This document shows positions 1 to 8,126 of a DNA stretch of 64,000 bases, piece after piece. The notes beneath the pieces are model-generated. The model was given only the letters and a program-made list of their open reading frames with translations, was not told where the DNA came from and did not search any database. How positions within the stretch are numbered: position 1 is the first letter of the stretch; every line of letters starts with the position of its first letter. The stretch is from Amycolatopsis sp. DSM 110486 (lineage in GTDB: Bacteria; Actinomycetota; Actinomycetes; Mycobacteriales; Pseudonocardiaceae), in assembly GCF_019468465.1 (NCBI RefSeq), contig NZ_CP080519.1:186001-250000 (forward strand), in the 5' to 3' direction. The translations under genes were made by a program, and so were the position numbers.

Positions 1-240
1 AAAATCCGCCCCCGCGGCTTTCAGCACCTTGCCCTGGATGGCCAGCAGATCGCCGACCCGATCCCAGCGACCGAGCCGCTGATGGTGCTCCATCTCCTCG
101 AAGTCGGTCTGGGCCAGCACGACGTTCGCACTGTGCAGCCCACCGTCGCCAAGACGCCGGCTGACCAACTCGTTGATGACACGGTAGTACACGATCGAAC
201 TCGGCCAGGCGAGGCCGCCGACGATCCCGATCTTTTTCAT
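1..240 (-). CDS. Aspartate/glutamate racemase family protein (N-terminal part)
   Basis: This gene runs off the left edge; only the first 80 codons are visible. The protein begins MKKIGIVGGLAWPSSIVYYR, the nucleotide-like first strand and active-site entry of the Asp/Glu racemase superfamily, which also includes maleate isomerase, hydantoin racemase and arylmalonate decarboxylase. The ATG is at 238-240. The catalytic cysteines are outside the window, so the reaction cannot be assigned. It lies downstream of the TPP enzyme on the same strand, about 75 nt after its stop, so the two may be co-transcribed for metabolism of a small dicarboxylate or 2-oxo acid. That link is inference. Confidence 0.75.
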   Translation of the reverse strand, partial: MKKIGIVGGLAWPSSIVYYRVINELVSRRLGDGGLHSANVVLAQTDFEEMEHHQRLGRWDRVGDLLAIQGKVLKAAGADF

Positions 241-314
241 TCCGACACTCCTGTGTGGACGGCTTCCCGGCCGCCGAGTCGCGTTCAGCGAAGATCTCCG
301 AGATGACCTGCTCG

Positions 315-1925
315 TCACGAAGCGATGTCGACCGTGGGATCCAGTCGAACGTCGATCACCAAGGGGCCACCGAGGTTCTCGGTCAGACTCTCGACCTCGT
401 CCAGCTCTTCCAGCTTTCTGATGGAAACCGCTCGCGCGCCCAGTCCCTGCGCCACACCGCGGATATCGGGCCAGGACATGAAGGAATGCGCGGGGTCGAT
501 GCCGTATGCCGTCAGTTTGTGGTACTCGGCCCCGTACGCGCCGTCGTTGAACACCAAGACGATGAGCGGGAGGTTTTCGCGTACCGCGGTGGCCAGTTCC
601 GCTGGATTCATCATGAAACCGCCGTCGCCGATGGCACAGACAGTCGGCTCGTCGGGACGAGCGAACGCCATACCCACGGCGCCGGCCAAGCCCAGACCGA
701 CGGCCCCGAAGCCGCCCATCGCGGTGAAACCACGAGGATCGGGAACGTGGATGTACGGCCACGCCGCATGCACGAACCGGCCGCTGTCACTCACCATGTT
801 CCGCCGAGCCGGCAGCAGGCCGTCCAGGCGGATGGCCGCGGTTCGGATGTCGACGGTGTCATGGCCCGAAGTGTCGGCGAAGTCCACACCGGGCTCGAAT
901 TCGGACAGTCCTGTTCGGATCTTCTCCAGCCACGCCCGGTTCGGCGCATGACCGCTCTCGCCCAATGCGGCAGCCATCGCCGAGGCCACTTCGCGGGCGT
1001 CGCCGACGACGGTCTCCGCAACCGCCGTGTACCAGCCGAACCGGTTCGGATCGTGATCGATCTGGACGATTTTCTTCCCGGCGAAGAGCTCGCCCCGAGA
1101 GGAGGTGTACACGTTGAGGCTCGCGCCGAAGGCGATGATGCAATCGGATTCGGCGAGTGCCGTGACGGCGGGGCCGTGTGCGAGGCTGCCGCAGATTCCC
1201 AGATTTGCCGGATGCCCGACGAACAAGTCCTTCGCCAGCACCGATGTCGCGAGTGGGGCCGCGAGAACGTCGGAGAGCGCCGTCAGCGATTCGCGCGCGC
1301 CCGACACGACCGCGCCCCGGCCGGCGAGCACGACCGGCCGGTTCGACGCCGCGACAAGCCCGAGCGCCGAGTCGAGTTGCTCCGCGCCGGGAGTGGCCGT
1401 GGCGTGCCGGACAGGCGGTTGAACGGCCTGGAGATCCTCGATGTCCGACTGCAGCATGCGGTGCGGAATGTTGAGCACGACCGGCCGCCGGTCGGCCAGA
1501 GTTCGCCGCAGCGCCCGTTCGAGGTCGCGGATCAGCGTCTCCGGCCGATAGACGCGCTCATAGCCGGCGTCCGCCGTCGCGGCGAAGGCCGACAGGTCAA
1601 GCCGCTGGAAATGTGTCGGCTCCGGGGGCGTGTCGCCGGTGAGGACCAGTACGGAGCTACGGCTTCGCGCCGCCTCCACGAGCGAGGTCATCGTATTGGT
1701 CAATCCGGGCCCATGCGTCACCGTCGCGATCCCGACCCGGCCGGTGGCCCGTGACCAGCTGTCGGCCATGGCGACCGCGCCGCTCTCGTGCGCAGCGGCG
1801 ACGAACTTTCCACCGCGCTCCCGGAACTCCGCCACGTAGGCCATGTTCGCGTCGCCCATCACACCGAACATCGGACGGATCTCCAGATCGACCAATGCCG
1901 CGGCAAGGGCCCGGTAGAGCTGCAT
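315..1925 (-). CDS. Thiamine pyrophosphate-dependent enzyme (acetolactate synthase / benzoylformate decarboxylase type)
   Basis: This 536-residue protein has the full TPP-enzyme plan: an N-terminal Pyr domain with the cofactor-activating Glu in AAHESGAVAMADSW (about residue 50), a central domain, and a C-terminal PP domain with the GDG...NDG binding motif (AIGDGGF and VFNDGAYGAEY). Such enzymes decarboxylate or ligate 2-oxo acids in the cytoplasm. The open frame extends upstream, but ATG 1925 is preferred because GAGGGAAG precedes it and the protein then starts at the usual MQLYRALAAAL. It is divergent from a LysR gene 133 bp away, a typical regulator/target arrangement. The substrate is unknown. 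Confidence 0.85.
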   Translation of the reverse strand: MQLYRALAAALVDLEIRPMFGVMGDANMAYVAEFRERGGKFVAAAHESGAVAMADSWSRATGRVGIATVTHGPGLTNTMTSLVEAARSRSSVLVLTGDTPPEPTHFQRLDLSAFAATADAGYERVYRPETLIRDLERALRRTLADRRPVVLNIPHRMLQSDIEDLQAVQPPVRHATATPGAEQLDSALGLVAASNRPVVLAGRGAVVSGARESLTALSDVLAAPLATSVLAKDLFVGHPANLGICGSLAHGPAVTALAESDCIIAFGASLNVYTSSRGELFAGKKIVQIDHDPNRFGWYTAVAETVVGDAREVASAMAAALGESGHAPNRAWLEKIRTGLSEFEPGVDFADTSGHDTVDIRTAAIRLDGLLPARRNMVSDSGRFVHAAWPYIHVPDPRGFTAMGGFGAVGLGLAGAVGMAFARPDEPTVCAIGDGGFMMNPAELATAVRENLPLIVLVFNDGAYGAEYHKLTAYGIDPAHSFMSWPDIRGVAQGLGARAVSIRKLEELDEVESLTENLGGPLVIDVRLDPTVDIAS

Positions 1926-2043
1926 GTCACTTCCCTCGTGGGCTGCGGAGATTCGCGGGTCAGCCGAGGCTCCGTGTCCCCCGCCGGCTACCCCGACGCT
2001 AACCGCCGCAAAGTTATCCGTCCAAGACAGATGCGGTCTTCTC

Positions 2044-2062
2044 TCATATCCTGTGGATATGA
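2044..2062. promoter_or_regulatory. Palindrome spanning the LysR-gene -10 element and start codon
   Basis: TCATATCC-TGT-GGATATGA is a perfect inverted repeat with 8-bp arms. It contains TATCCT (2047-2052), which fits an actinobacterial TANNNT -10 six nt before ATG 2059. A protein bound here would block transcription and, on a leaderless mRNA, the start codon. Self-binding by the LysR product is the simplest reading. Confidence 0.5.
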
Positions 2063-3036
2063 CCATGGCCGATCCCGAGATGCGCCTCCTTCGGTACTTC
2101 GTCGCGGTCGCGGAGGAACGTCACTTCGGCCGAGCGGCCGAGCGCTTGCACATCGCGCAGCCGCCGCTGAGCCAGCAGATCCGCAAGCTGGAACACCAGC
2201 TCGGCGTCGAACTCATCGATCGCTCGCGCCGGCCCATCGAACTCACCGACGCCGGCGAGGCGCTTTTCCAGGAAGCACGCCTTGCCCTCGTGCACAGTGA
2301 GCGGGCGTTCGCAGCAGCCCGCAGGGCGGCGACCGGACACCTCGGCCACGTTCGGATCGGCGCCTTGCAGGCGGCGGTCAACAGCATGCTGTCCTACGTC
2401 ATCCGCGAGCATCGCCGCGAGTATCCCGACGTCACGCTCGACCTGGCCGAGCTGGGCACCCGTGAGCAGACGGCTCAGCTCCTCGAACACAAACTCGACA
2501 TCGGCTTCCTCCGCGGCCCCGTCGACGAACCCACTCTCACCGTCGAGACCCTCATCGAGGACCCGTTGGCCGCGGTTGTACCGGACGAACACCCGCTCGG
2601 CAGCGCGGGCCTGATCGATCCCGCGCTCCTCGCCGACGAGCCACTGGTCCTCTGGACCCGAACCCCGGCCACCACAATGTTCGCCGATGTCGTCGAGCTG
2701 TTCCGCCGGCACGACATCCAGCCCCGTGTCGCCGTGGAATCCTCACGAATCCAGACCATTCTCGCCCTGGTGGCAGCAGGCACCGGCATCGCGGTCCTAC
2801 CGACTTCCTTCGTCAACCTCGGCCGCCACGGAGTCCGCTTCATCCCGCTGCGGGAACCGCTCCCGTACCGGCCGCTCGCCCTCGCCTGGCGCACCGACGA
2901 CCAATCCCCGAGTCTCACCGGCTTCGTCACCGTCGCCCGGAAGGCGACATCCGACTATCTGGTGGACCTGATCCGGCGACACCCCCAGCTCCGAACAGCG
3001 CGGACTTCGCACCCGGACCACGGGGGCAAGACCTGA
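2059..3036 (+). CDS. LysR-family transcriptional regulator
   Basis: This 325-residue LysR-type regulator has an N-terminal winged HTH (residues about 6-65: FVAVAEERHFGRAAERLHIA then PLSQQIRKLEHQLG) and a full substrate-binding domain to the C-terminus. The HTH resembles the BenM/CatM/CbnR group that responds to aromatic or chloroaromatic metabolites (family knowledge). ATG 2059 is chosen over upstream in-frame codons because TATCCT lies 6 nt before it, as in leaderless actinobacterial genes, and because LysR proteins normally start about ten residues before LRYF. It is divergent from the TPP enzyme and probably controls it, responding to the substrate or product. Confidence 0.85.
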   Translation: MTMADPEMRLLRYFVAVAEERHFGRAAERLHIAQPPLSQQIRKLEHQLGVELIDRSRRPIELTDAGEALFQEARLALVHSERAFAAARRAATGHLGHVRIGALQAAVNSMLSYVIREHRREYPDVTLDLAELGTREQTAQLLEHKLDIGFLRGPVDEPTLTVETLIEDPLAAVVPDEHPLGSAGLIDPALLADEPLVLWTRTPATTMFADVVELFRRHDIQPRVAVESSRIQTILALVAAGTGIAVLPTSFVNLGRHGVRFIPLREPLPYRPLALAWRTDDQSPSLTGFVTVARKATSDYLVDLIRRHPQLRTARTSHPDHGGKT

Positions 3037-3234
3037 CCATCAGGACGAGGGAAGACGCACTTGCTGCCGTTGACGTAGGTGGCGCTGTCGTATCGGCTGA
3101 TCGTGGTCGGCGAGGCACTCAAGTCGGGGCGCTGCAGGGGTGCTTCGAGCGCGAAGCAGAGGCCCGTTTCGAAGAATCCGCGCAGACGGCCGGGCGGGGT
3201 CACCGCTCGGCCGTCCAGCCCGGACGACCTGTGC

Positions 3235-4821
3235 CTACTCCCCCGATTCCGCCGCCGGCTTGATCGTGCGGCCCAGGGTCGCCGCTGCGAGCAGGGCTGC
3301 GACGACGGCCGCGATACCGCTGATGAGGTAGCCGAGCGAGTAGCCGTGTCCGAGCGCGTCCACGGCGAGTGGAACGGCTCCGGCGTGGGGCGCCGTCGGC
3401 GGGGCCGAGTTCACCGCCAGCGGACCGCCCGCCTTCGCCACGGCCGCGGCGGCTGCTTTGGCGTGGGCCGGCAGCGCACTGGCCGCGAGCGAGGTGGTGA
3501 AGTCCCCCGCTGCCCGGCTCAGCGCCACCGCGCTGATCACGGCCGGGCCCAGGGTGAATCCGAAGTCCCGCAGCAGGCTGGTCGCCCCGCTCGCCATGCC
3601 CGCGAGCCGCACCGGCACGGTGTTGACCGCGACCGCGCTGATCGACGTCACCGTCAGCGCGAACCCCAGTCCCACCGCCAGCAGGGGCCCCACCAGCGAG
3701 CCCAGGCTTCGGTCCGTGATGGAGACCGTCGACGCCCAGAGATCGCCGGCGCCGGTGAGCAGCAAACCGCCGCTGAGGATCCAGCGCGGGCTGACGTGCT
3801 CGATCAGCCGGGAGGTCAGCGGGGCGACGACGAGCGTCACCCCGTTGAGGACCACGAACGCGGCCGCGGCGAGCAGCGGGCTCTGGTGCTGGACCGGGCC
3901 GAGCCGGATGCTGGTGCTGTAGGCCGTGGCCACGAAGCTGAACATGCCGACCACGGTCACGAAAGCCGACACCGTGAACGCCCGGTTGCGGAACACGTCG
4001 AGCCGGAGCAAGGGGGCCGGCGAACGCAGTTCGACCACCACGAACAGCGCGAGGAACACCGCGGCGATCACGAACGCCGCCACCACGGCCGTGCTGCCCC
4101 AGCCGTCCGTCCCGCCTTGGATGACCGCGTACATCAGCGCGAACAACCCGATCGCGATCGTGATCTGGCCCGGCCAGTCGAGCGACCGGCCTTCGGGAGC
4201 ACGCGAGTCCGCCGCGAACAGGCTCACGACGCCGCTCAGCGCGGACAGCACGATCACGACGACGAACGCCCATTTCCAGGATCCGTTGTCGGCGGAGATC
4301 CCCGAGATCACCGGGGCCAGCGCGGCGCCGGCGGCCAGCGATGCGGCCCACAGCGTGACACCGCGCGCGCGTTCGTGGCCTGTGCGGGTCCCGATGGCGA
4401 CCACGGCCAGCGAGGTGGGGAACAGCGCGGCCGCACCGAGTCCCGCGATCGCCCTGCCGGTCCACAGCTGGGCCGTTCCGGCGGCGGTGGCCGTCACGAG
4501 GTGCCCGGCGATGAGCGCCACGGCACCCAGCACCAGGAGCCGTTTGCGGCCGAACTTGTCGCCCAGCACACCGAACGTGAGGGCGAGCGCGGTGACCGGG
4601 AGCAGGGAGGCGTCGGTGATCCAGGCGATCTCGCTGCCGTCGGCGTGCAGCCGGCTCTGGAAGAGTCCGTTGAGGACGGTCGGCATCGCGATGGTGATCT
4701 CGGCAACGCACACCGCCAGGCAGGCCGCGAACAACGTCGCGAAGCCCAGTTTCTTCTCAGGTCTTGACTTCGGAACGGCGACCACGCTGGCGCCGTCCTG
4801 TTCGTAGGTCGAGGAACTCAT
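3235..4821 (-). CDS. MFS transporter, EmrB/QacA (DHA2, 14-TM) type
   Basis: This 528-residue membrane protein has about 14 hydrophobic segments, the motif A loop GDKFGRKRLL between TM2 and TM3, and the TM5 region GLGAAALFPTSLAVV. These mark drug:H+ antiporter family 2. It begins 31 nt after the UbiD-family gene on the same strand and looks like the last gene of the aromatic catabolic block. It may export a toxic aromatic intermediate or product; an import role is possible but less usual for this family. The start ATG 4821 follows AAAGGACAGCGGAG, a good ribosome site. Confidence 0.85.
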   Translation of the reverse strand: MSSSTYEQDGASVVAVPKSRPEKKLGFATLFAACLAVCVAEITIAMPTVLNGLFQSRLHADGSEIAWITDASLLPVTALALTFGVLGDKFGRKRLLVLGAVALIAGHLVTATAAGTAQLWTGRAIAGLGAAALFPTSLAVVAIGTRTGHERARGVTLWAASLAAGAALAPVISGISADNGSWKWAFVVVIVLSALSGVVSLFAADSRAPEGRSLDWPGQITIAIGLFALMYAVIQGGTDGWGSTAVVAAFVIAAVFLALFVVVELRSPAPLLRLDVFRNRAFTVSAFVTVVGMFSFVATAYSTSIRLGPVQHQSPLLAAAAFVVLNGVTLVVAPLTSRLIEHVSPRWILSGGLLLTGAGDLWASTVSITDRSLGSLVGPLLAVGLGFALTVTSISAVAVNTVPVRLAGMASGATSLLRDFGFTLGPAVISAVALSRAAGDFTTSLAASALPAHAKAAAAAVAKAGGPLAVNSAPPTAPHAGAVPLAVDALGHGYSLGYLISGIAAVVAALLAAATLGRTIKPAAESGE

Positions 4822-4852
4822 CTCCGCTGTCCTTTCAGCGTCGGTCCCAGGA

Positions 4853-6304
4853 TCAGGAAGTGGGCAGCCGGTCGAGCAGCTCGGCGAACTTGGCCGCGAC
4901 CCGGTCGCGCAGCTCGGGTGAGGCTTCCGCGACAGCGGGGAAATCGCGGCCGAACGGGCGGACCGCGGTGATCAGCGCGCGCGAGTTCGTGGTGGTCGCG
5001 CGATCGAGGCGCGGGTCGAGCGGGCCGCTCCACGTCCCGCGGATCAGGTCGATGTCCTGGGCCGGATCGCAGCGCGTGGACATGGCCCACAGCACGTCGA
5101 AGGTGTTGGTGGGGTCGATGTCGTCATCGACGACGACCACGAAACGGCCCAGGTACGAGCTGGACTGACACGACGCGGCGAGCAGCGCGGCTTGCTTCGC
5201 GTGCCCCGCGTAGGCCTGCTTGATCGAGACGACGGTGAACATCCGGGCCGCGCCGGCCTCGTGACACCACACGCCTTGCACCCCGGACAGGCCCGCACGC
5301 TCGATCTCGTCCCACACCATGCCGGCCTTCATCACGCACTTGCTGTAGGAGAAGTTCGACGGCGGACGAATCGGCGACGCGACGGTGAGGATCGGGTTGT
5401 CCCGGTGGTAGACGCGGCGAACGCGGACCACCGGTTGCTCGCTGCGGCCACCGGCGTAGTAGCCGGTGAACTCGCCGAACGGCCCTTCGGGCGCCGTCTC
5501 GCCGGGATGCAGCTCACCTTCGATCACGAACTCCGCGGCGGCGGGCATCGGCAGTCCGTACAGTTCGGAACGGACCACCTCGATCGGGGCGCCGCGGTGC
5601 CCGCCCGCGTAGTCGTATTCGGACAGTCCCCAGCGCAGCTCGTTGCCGGAAGCGAGGAACAGCAACGGGTCGTGGCCGCAGGAGATCAGCACCGGGCAGG
5701 GCTTGCCCTGGGCGAAGTACTTCTCTCGGATCTGCCGGCCCTGCTTGCCCGGCGAGATCCACAGCCCGGTCCGATCCGGGCCCTGGACCATCGCCCGGTA
5801 CGTGCCGATGTTGACCCAGCCGTCGTCGGGATCCTGCATGATGACCAGGTCGTCGGTGCCCAGGTAGCGCCCGCCGTCGAGCTCGTGCAGCCGTGGCGCC
5901 GGGATCGCGGTCAGATCGATCTCGCCCTCGCGCAGGATGTTCTCCAGCACCGGACCGTTGTCCACTTCGGACGGCGGAATCGGCTTGTGGGTCTGCATCC
6001 GTTCGCGGTAGGAATTCACCGCTTCCAACGGGTGGTCCGGCCGCGGGAAGCCCATGGTCAACGCCAGGCGCTGGGCGGAGTTGGTCGCTCCGGAGAGCAC
6101 GCGGAAACCTTTGCCGTCGCCGGTGAGCTTCTCGAACAGCAGCGCGGGAGCGCCCTCGCCGCCGCGGTGGGCGACCAGCTCGATCAACGTGCCCAGCTCC
6201 AGGTCCGGATCAGCCTCGGGGACCCGGACGAGCTGGCCGAGCTTGTCGATCCGGTCGACCAGTTCTCGCAAGTCCTCGTGGGGTTTGGGATAGTCGTTGT
6301 ACAC
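4853..6304 (-). CDS. UbiD-family (prenylated-FMN) decarboxylase
   Basis: This 483-residue protein belongs to the reversible UbiD decarboxylases of aromatic and alpha,beta-unsaturated acids. The catalytic region reads APEGPFGEFTGYY, placing Glu273 and Glu278 where Fdc1 has E277 and E282. TYR at residue 170 matches the conserved arginine (R173 in Fdc1). These contact prenylated FMN and substrate (family knowledge). The start is GTG 6304, preceded by AAAGGAGTGAGGC. No UbiX prenyltransferase gene is visible, so the cofactor must come from elsewhere. Its place between gentisate genes and an exporter suggests decarboxylation of a hydroxylated aromatic di- or mono-acid, but the substrate is not shown. 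Confidence 0.88.
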   Translation of the reverse strand: MYNDYPKPHEDLRELVDRIDKLGQLVRVPEADPDLELGTLIELVAHRGGEGAPALLFEKLTGDGKGFRVLSGATNSAQRLALTMGFPRPDHPLEAVNSYRERMQTHKPIPPSEVDNGPVLENILREGEIDLTAIPAPRLHELDGGRYLGTDDLVIMQDPDDGWVNIGTYRAMVQGPDRTGLWISPGKQGRQIREKYFAQGKPCPVLISCGHDPLLFLASGNELRWGLSEYDYAGGHRGAPIEVVRSELYGLPMPAAAEFVIEGELHPGETAPEGPFGEFTGYYAGGRSEQPVVRVRRVYHRDNPILTVASPIRPPSNFSYSKCVMKAGMVWDEIERAGLSGVQGVWCHEAGAARMFTVVSIKQAYAGHAKQAALLAASCQSSSYLGRFVVVVDDDIDPTNTFDVLWAMSTRCDPAQDIDLIRGTWSGPLDPRLDRATTTNSRALITAVRPFGRDFPAVAEASPELRDRVAAKFAELLDRLPTS

Positions 6305-6357
6305 GCCTCACTCCTTTTGGCACGACGGTAGGCTGAACCCGTCCGGTCCCGGAATCT

Positions 6358-6390
6358 TGCCGTCCCACAATTCTTCTGTGCGGGACGGCA
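6358..6390. promoter_or_regulatory. Inverted repeat upstream of the UbiD-family gene
   Basis: Arms TGCCGTCCC and GGGACGGCA (9 bp, perfect) are separated by 15 nt containing ACA...TGT, which can extend the stem with one bulge. It lies 54 bp upstream of the UbiD GTG and downstream of the maleylpyruvate isomerase coding block. It could be an operator, an attenuating hairpin or a processing site separating the two parts of the block. Confidence 0.3.
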
Positions 6391-6498
6391 CGATTCACTT
6401 CGGAGGCAGGCCGCCTCGAAGCGGAAAAATTCCCACGAAGTCCACAGTAGACCGGCACAGAATCCGCGCCGGAGTCTTCTCTCGTTCCACGCAGAGGG

Positions 6499-7275
6499 TC
6501 AGAACCAGCGCGGAAGCTCTGGCAACTCGCCACTTTCCGCGACCAAGCCGGCGGTTCCGCGGCCGGTCACCCAGCGCACGAGATCGGGCAGACCACTCGA
6601 AACGGTCGTACCACCCTCACCCAGGACGATCGGCGCCCGGCCCGTCGGGGCGAGCACCACGTGCACCGGCTCCTGCCGCCGTCGCCACCCCCGCAGCACA
6701 TCGGCGAGCAGCTCGTCGAGCAGATCGCCGGGGAACTCCCGGGTGGTCGCGCCGTTGTTCAGGTCGAGGGCGTGCACCCACACTTCGCGGGTACGCATCC
6801 ACGCCGTCTCCCGAACGGGCACCGATCGGCCCAGCGCGGTGCGGACCTCCGCGTCCCAGGAAGTGTCCGGCAGGTCGCGCCACTCGGTGTCGAGGTGTGC
6901 GGCGGCGTGAGCGACCAGGCTCCGCAGCGCGCGGGCCGGCAGGGTGGCCCCCGTGCGGATCTCCGACAGCCGTTGCTCCGCCGAGGCGTACATCGGGGTC
7001 TCGGCACCGGTCCGCGCCCAGGTGAGCAACCGGGTCAGCGCCCGGGCGTTGTAGCCGACGTGGGCGAGCACGTGCCGCCGGGACCAGCCCGGCAGCAGGC
7101 TGGGTTCGTCGAGCTCGGCGTCGGACAGTTCGCCGAGCTTGCGGGCGAAGTAGGCCGTGCCCCGCCGGGCCCAGAGCAGTTCGCGGGCGGGCGCGTGGGG
7201 CGAGTCGTAGCGGGCTCCGGGCCCCTGCCGTTCCCGCAGGGCCGCGCGCGCCGCGTCCTCGGAGGTGACGCTCAT
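6499..7275 (-). CDS. Mycothiol-dependent maleylpyruvate isomerase
   Basis: This 258-residue protein belongs to the DinB-like mycothiol-dependent maleylpyruvate isomerase family. The sequence LPGWSRRHVLAHVGYNARAL holds the first metal histidine. A second region is HAAAHLDTEW and the third is EVWVHALDL (H/D ligands). The enzyme converts maleylpyruvate to fumarylpyruvate in the gentisate pathway, using mycothiol in place of glutathione. It overlaps the upstream hydrolase gene by ATGA (7272-7275), indicating translational coupling. Gene order dioxygenase-hydrolase-isomerase is a compact gentisate operon. Confidence 0.88.
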   Translation of the reverse strand: MSVTSEDAARAALRERQGPGARYDSPHAPARELLWARRGTAYFARKLGELSDAELDEPSLLPGWSRRHVLAHVGYNARALTRLLTWARTGAETPMYASAEQRLSEIRTGATLPARALRSLVAHAAAHLDTEWRDLPDTSWDAEVRTALGRSVPVRETAWMRTREVWVHALDLNNGATTREFPGDLLDELLADVLRGWRRRQEPVHVVLAPTGRAPIVLGEGGTTVSSGLPDLVRWVTGRGTAGLVAESGELPELPRWF

Positions 7276-8126
7276 GCGCCGGCCGCGGCTCGTTCCGGCC
7301 CGCCGCTCACCTTTTCCGCCACCGCGACGTTGACCAGCTCTCCGATTCCGTCGATGCGCGTGGTCAGCGTCTGCCCTGGTGCGAGGTAGCGCGGGGGCTT
7401 GCGCGCGTGCCCCACACCACCGGGGGTTCCGGTGGCGATGACATCACCCGGCTGCAAGGTGACGATCGTGGAGATGTAGCGCACCAGTTCCACGGCGTCG
7501 AACACGAGGTCGTCGAGCGGGGTCCGCTGCAGTTCCTCGCCGTCGACCGACGTGACCAGCTGGGCGCCGGGGGCCAGCTCGTCCGGTGTCACGAGCACCG
7601 GCCCGAGTGGCGTGCTGTTCTCCCACGTCTTGCCCTGGAACCACTGGGCCGTGCGGTACTGGTAGTCGCGCATGGTGACGTCGTTGAGCACCGAGTACCC
7701 GGCGATGGCCGACACCGCTTCTTCGGCCGAGGCCCGGCGCACGCTCGTGCCGATGACGACCGCGAGCTCACCTTCCCAGTCGACCCGGTCGGATTCCGGC
7801 GGCAGCAGGATCTCGTCACGCGGCCCGATCAGCGCTTCGGGGTACTTGGCGAACAACGTGGGGAACTCCGGGAGCTCGCGACCCATCTCGAGAATGTGAT
7901 TGCGGTAGTTCAGCCCCACGCACACGATCTTGCCGGGCCGCGGCACGACCGGCGCGAGATCCGCGGTGGCGTAGTCGTGCCGCGCACCGTCCGCGGCTGC
8001 GGCCACGTCCAGGCCACCCGCCCGCAGGAGGGCGCCGACGTCGGTAAATCCCGTCTCGATCGCCGTGGTGCCGGTTATCCGCACGGCGGCGGTCGTCCCG
8101 CCGACCCGGATCGTCGCCAGTCTCAT
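7272..8126 (-). CDS. Fumarylacetoacetate hydrolase family protein (probable fumarylpyruvate hydrolase)
   Basis: This 284-residue FAH-fold hydrolase has a short N-terminal domain, then VCVGLNYRNH (about residue 72-81) and the divalent-metal region DRVDWEGELAVVIG, followed by GKTWENSTPLGP and ATGTPGGVG. In gentisate clusters this family cleaves fumarylpyruvate to fumarate and pyruvate. ATG 8126 overlaps the dioxygenase stop by four bases, and its own stop overlaps the isomerase start, so all three are coupled. An upstream in-frame extension to 8231 lies wholly inside the dioxygenase gene and is rejected. Confidence 0.88.
   Translation of the reverse strand: MRLATIRVGGTTAAVRITGTTAIETGFTDVGALLRAGGLDVAAAADGARHDYATADLAPVVPRPGKIVCVGLNYRNHILEMGRELPEFPTLFAKYPEALIGPRDEILLPPESDRVDWEGELAVVIGTSVRRASAEEAVSAIAGYSVLNDVTMRDYQYRTAQWFQGKTWENSTPLGPVLVTPDELAPGAQLVTSVDGEELQRTPLDDLVFDAVELVRYISTIVTLQPGDVIATGTPGGVGHARKPPRYLAPGQTLTTRIDGIGELVNVAVAEKVSGGPERAAAGA

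Noticed and set aside
255..1754. Long plus-strand frame opposite the TPP enzyme
   Set aside because: It has no recognisable domain and lies wholly antisense to an enzyme with complete TPP motifs.
3037..3203. Minus-strand coding-like stretch (GFFETGLCFALEAPLQRPDL onward)
   Set aside because: Third positions look gene-like, but no family, start or ribosome site could be assigned and the frame runs into the LysR gene. It may be an old gene remnant; not reported as a feature.
3079..4767. Very long plus-strand open frame opposite the MFS gene
   Set aside because: It is the antisense of the transporter, rich in Arg, Gly, His and Gln with no family match, as expected for shadows of high-GC genes. 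The membrane protein on the minus strand is clearly the real gene.
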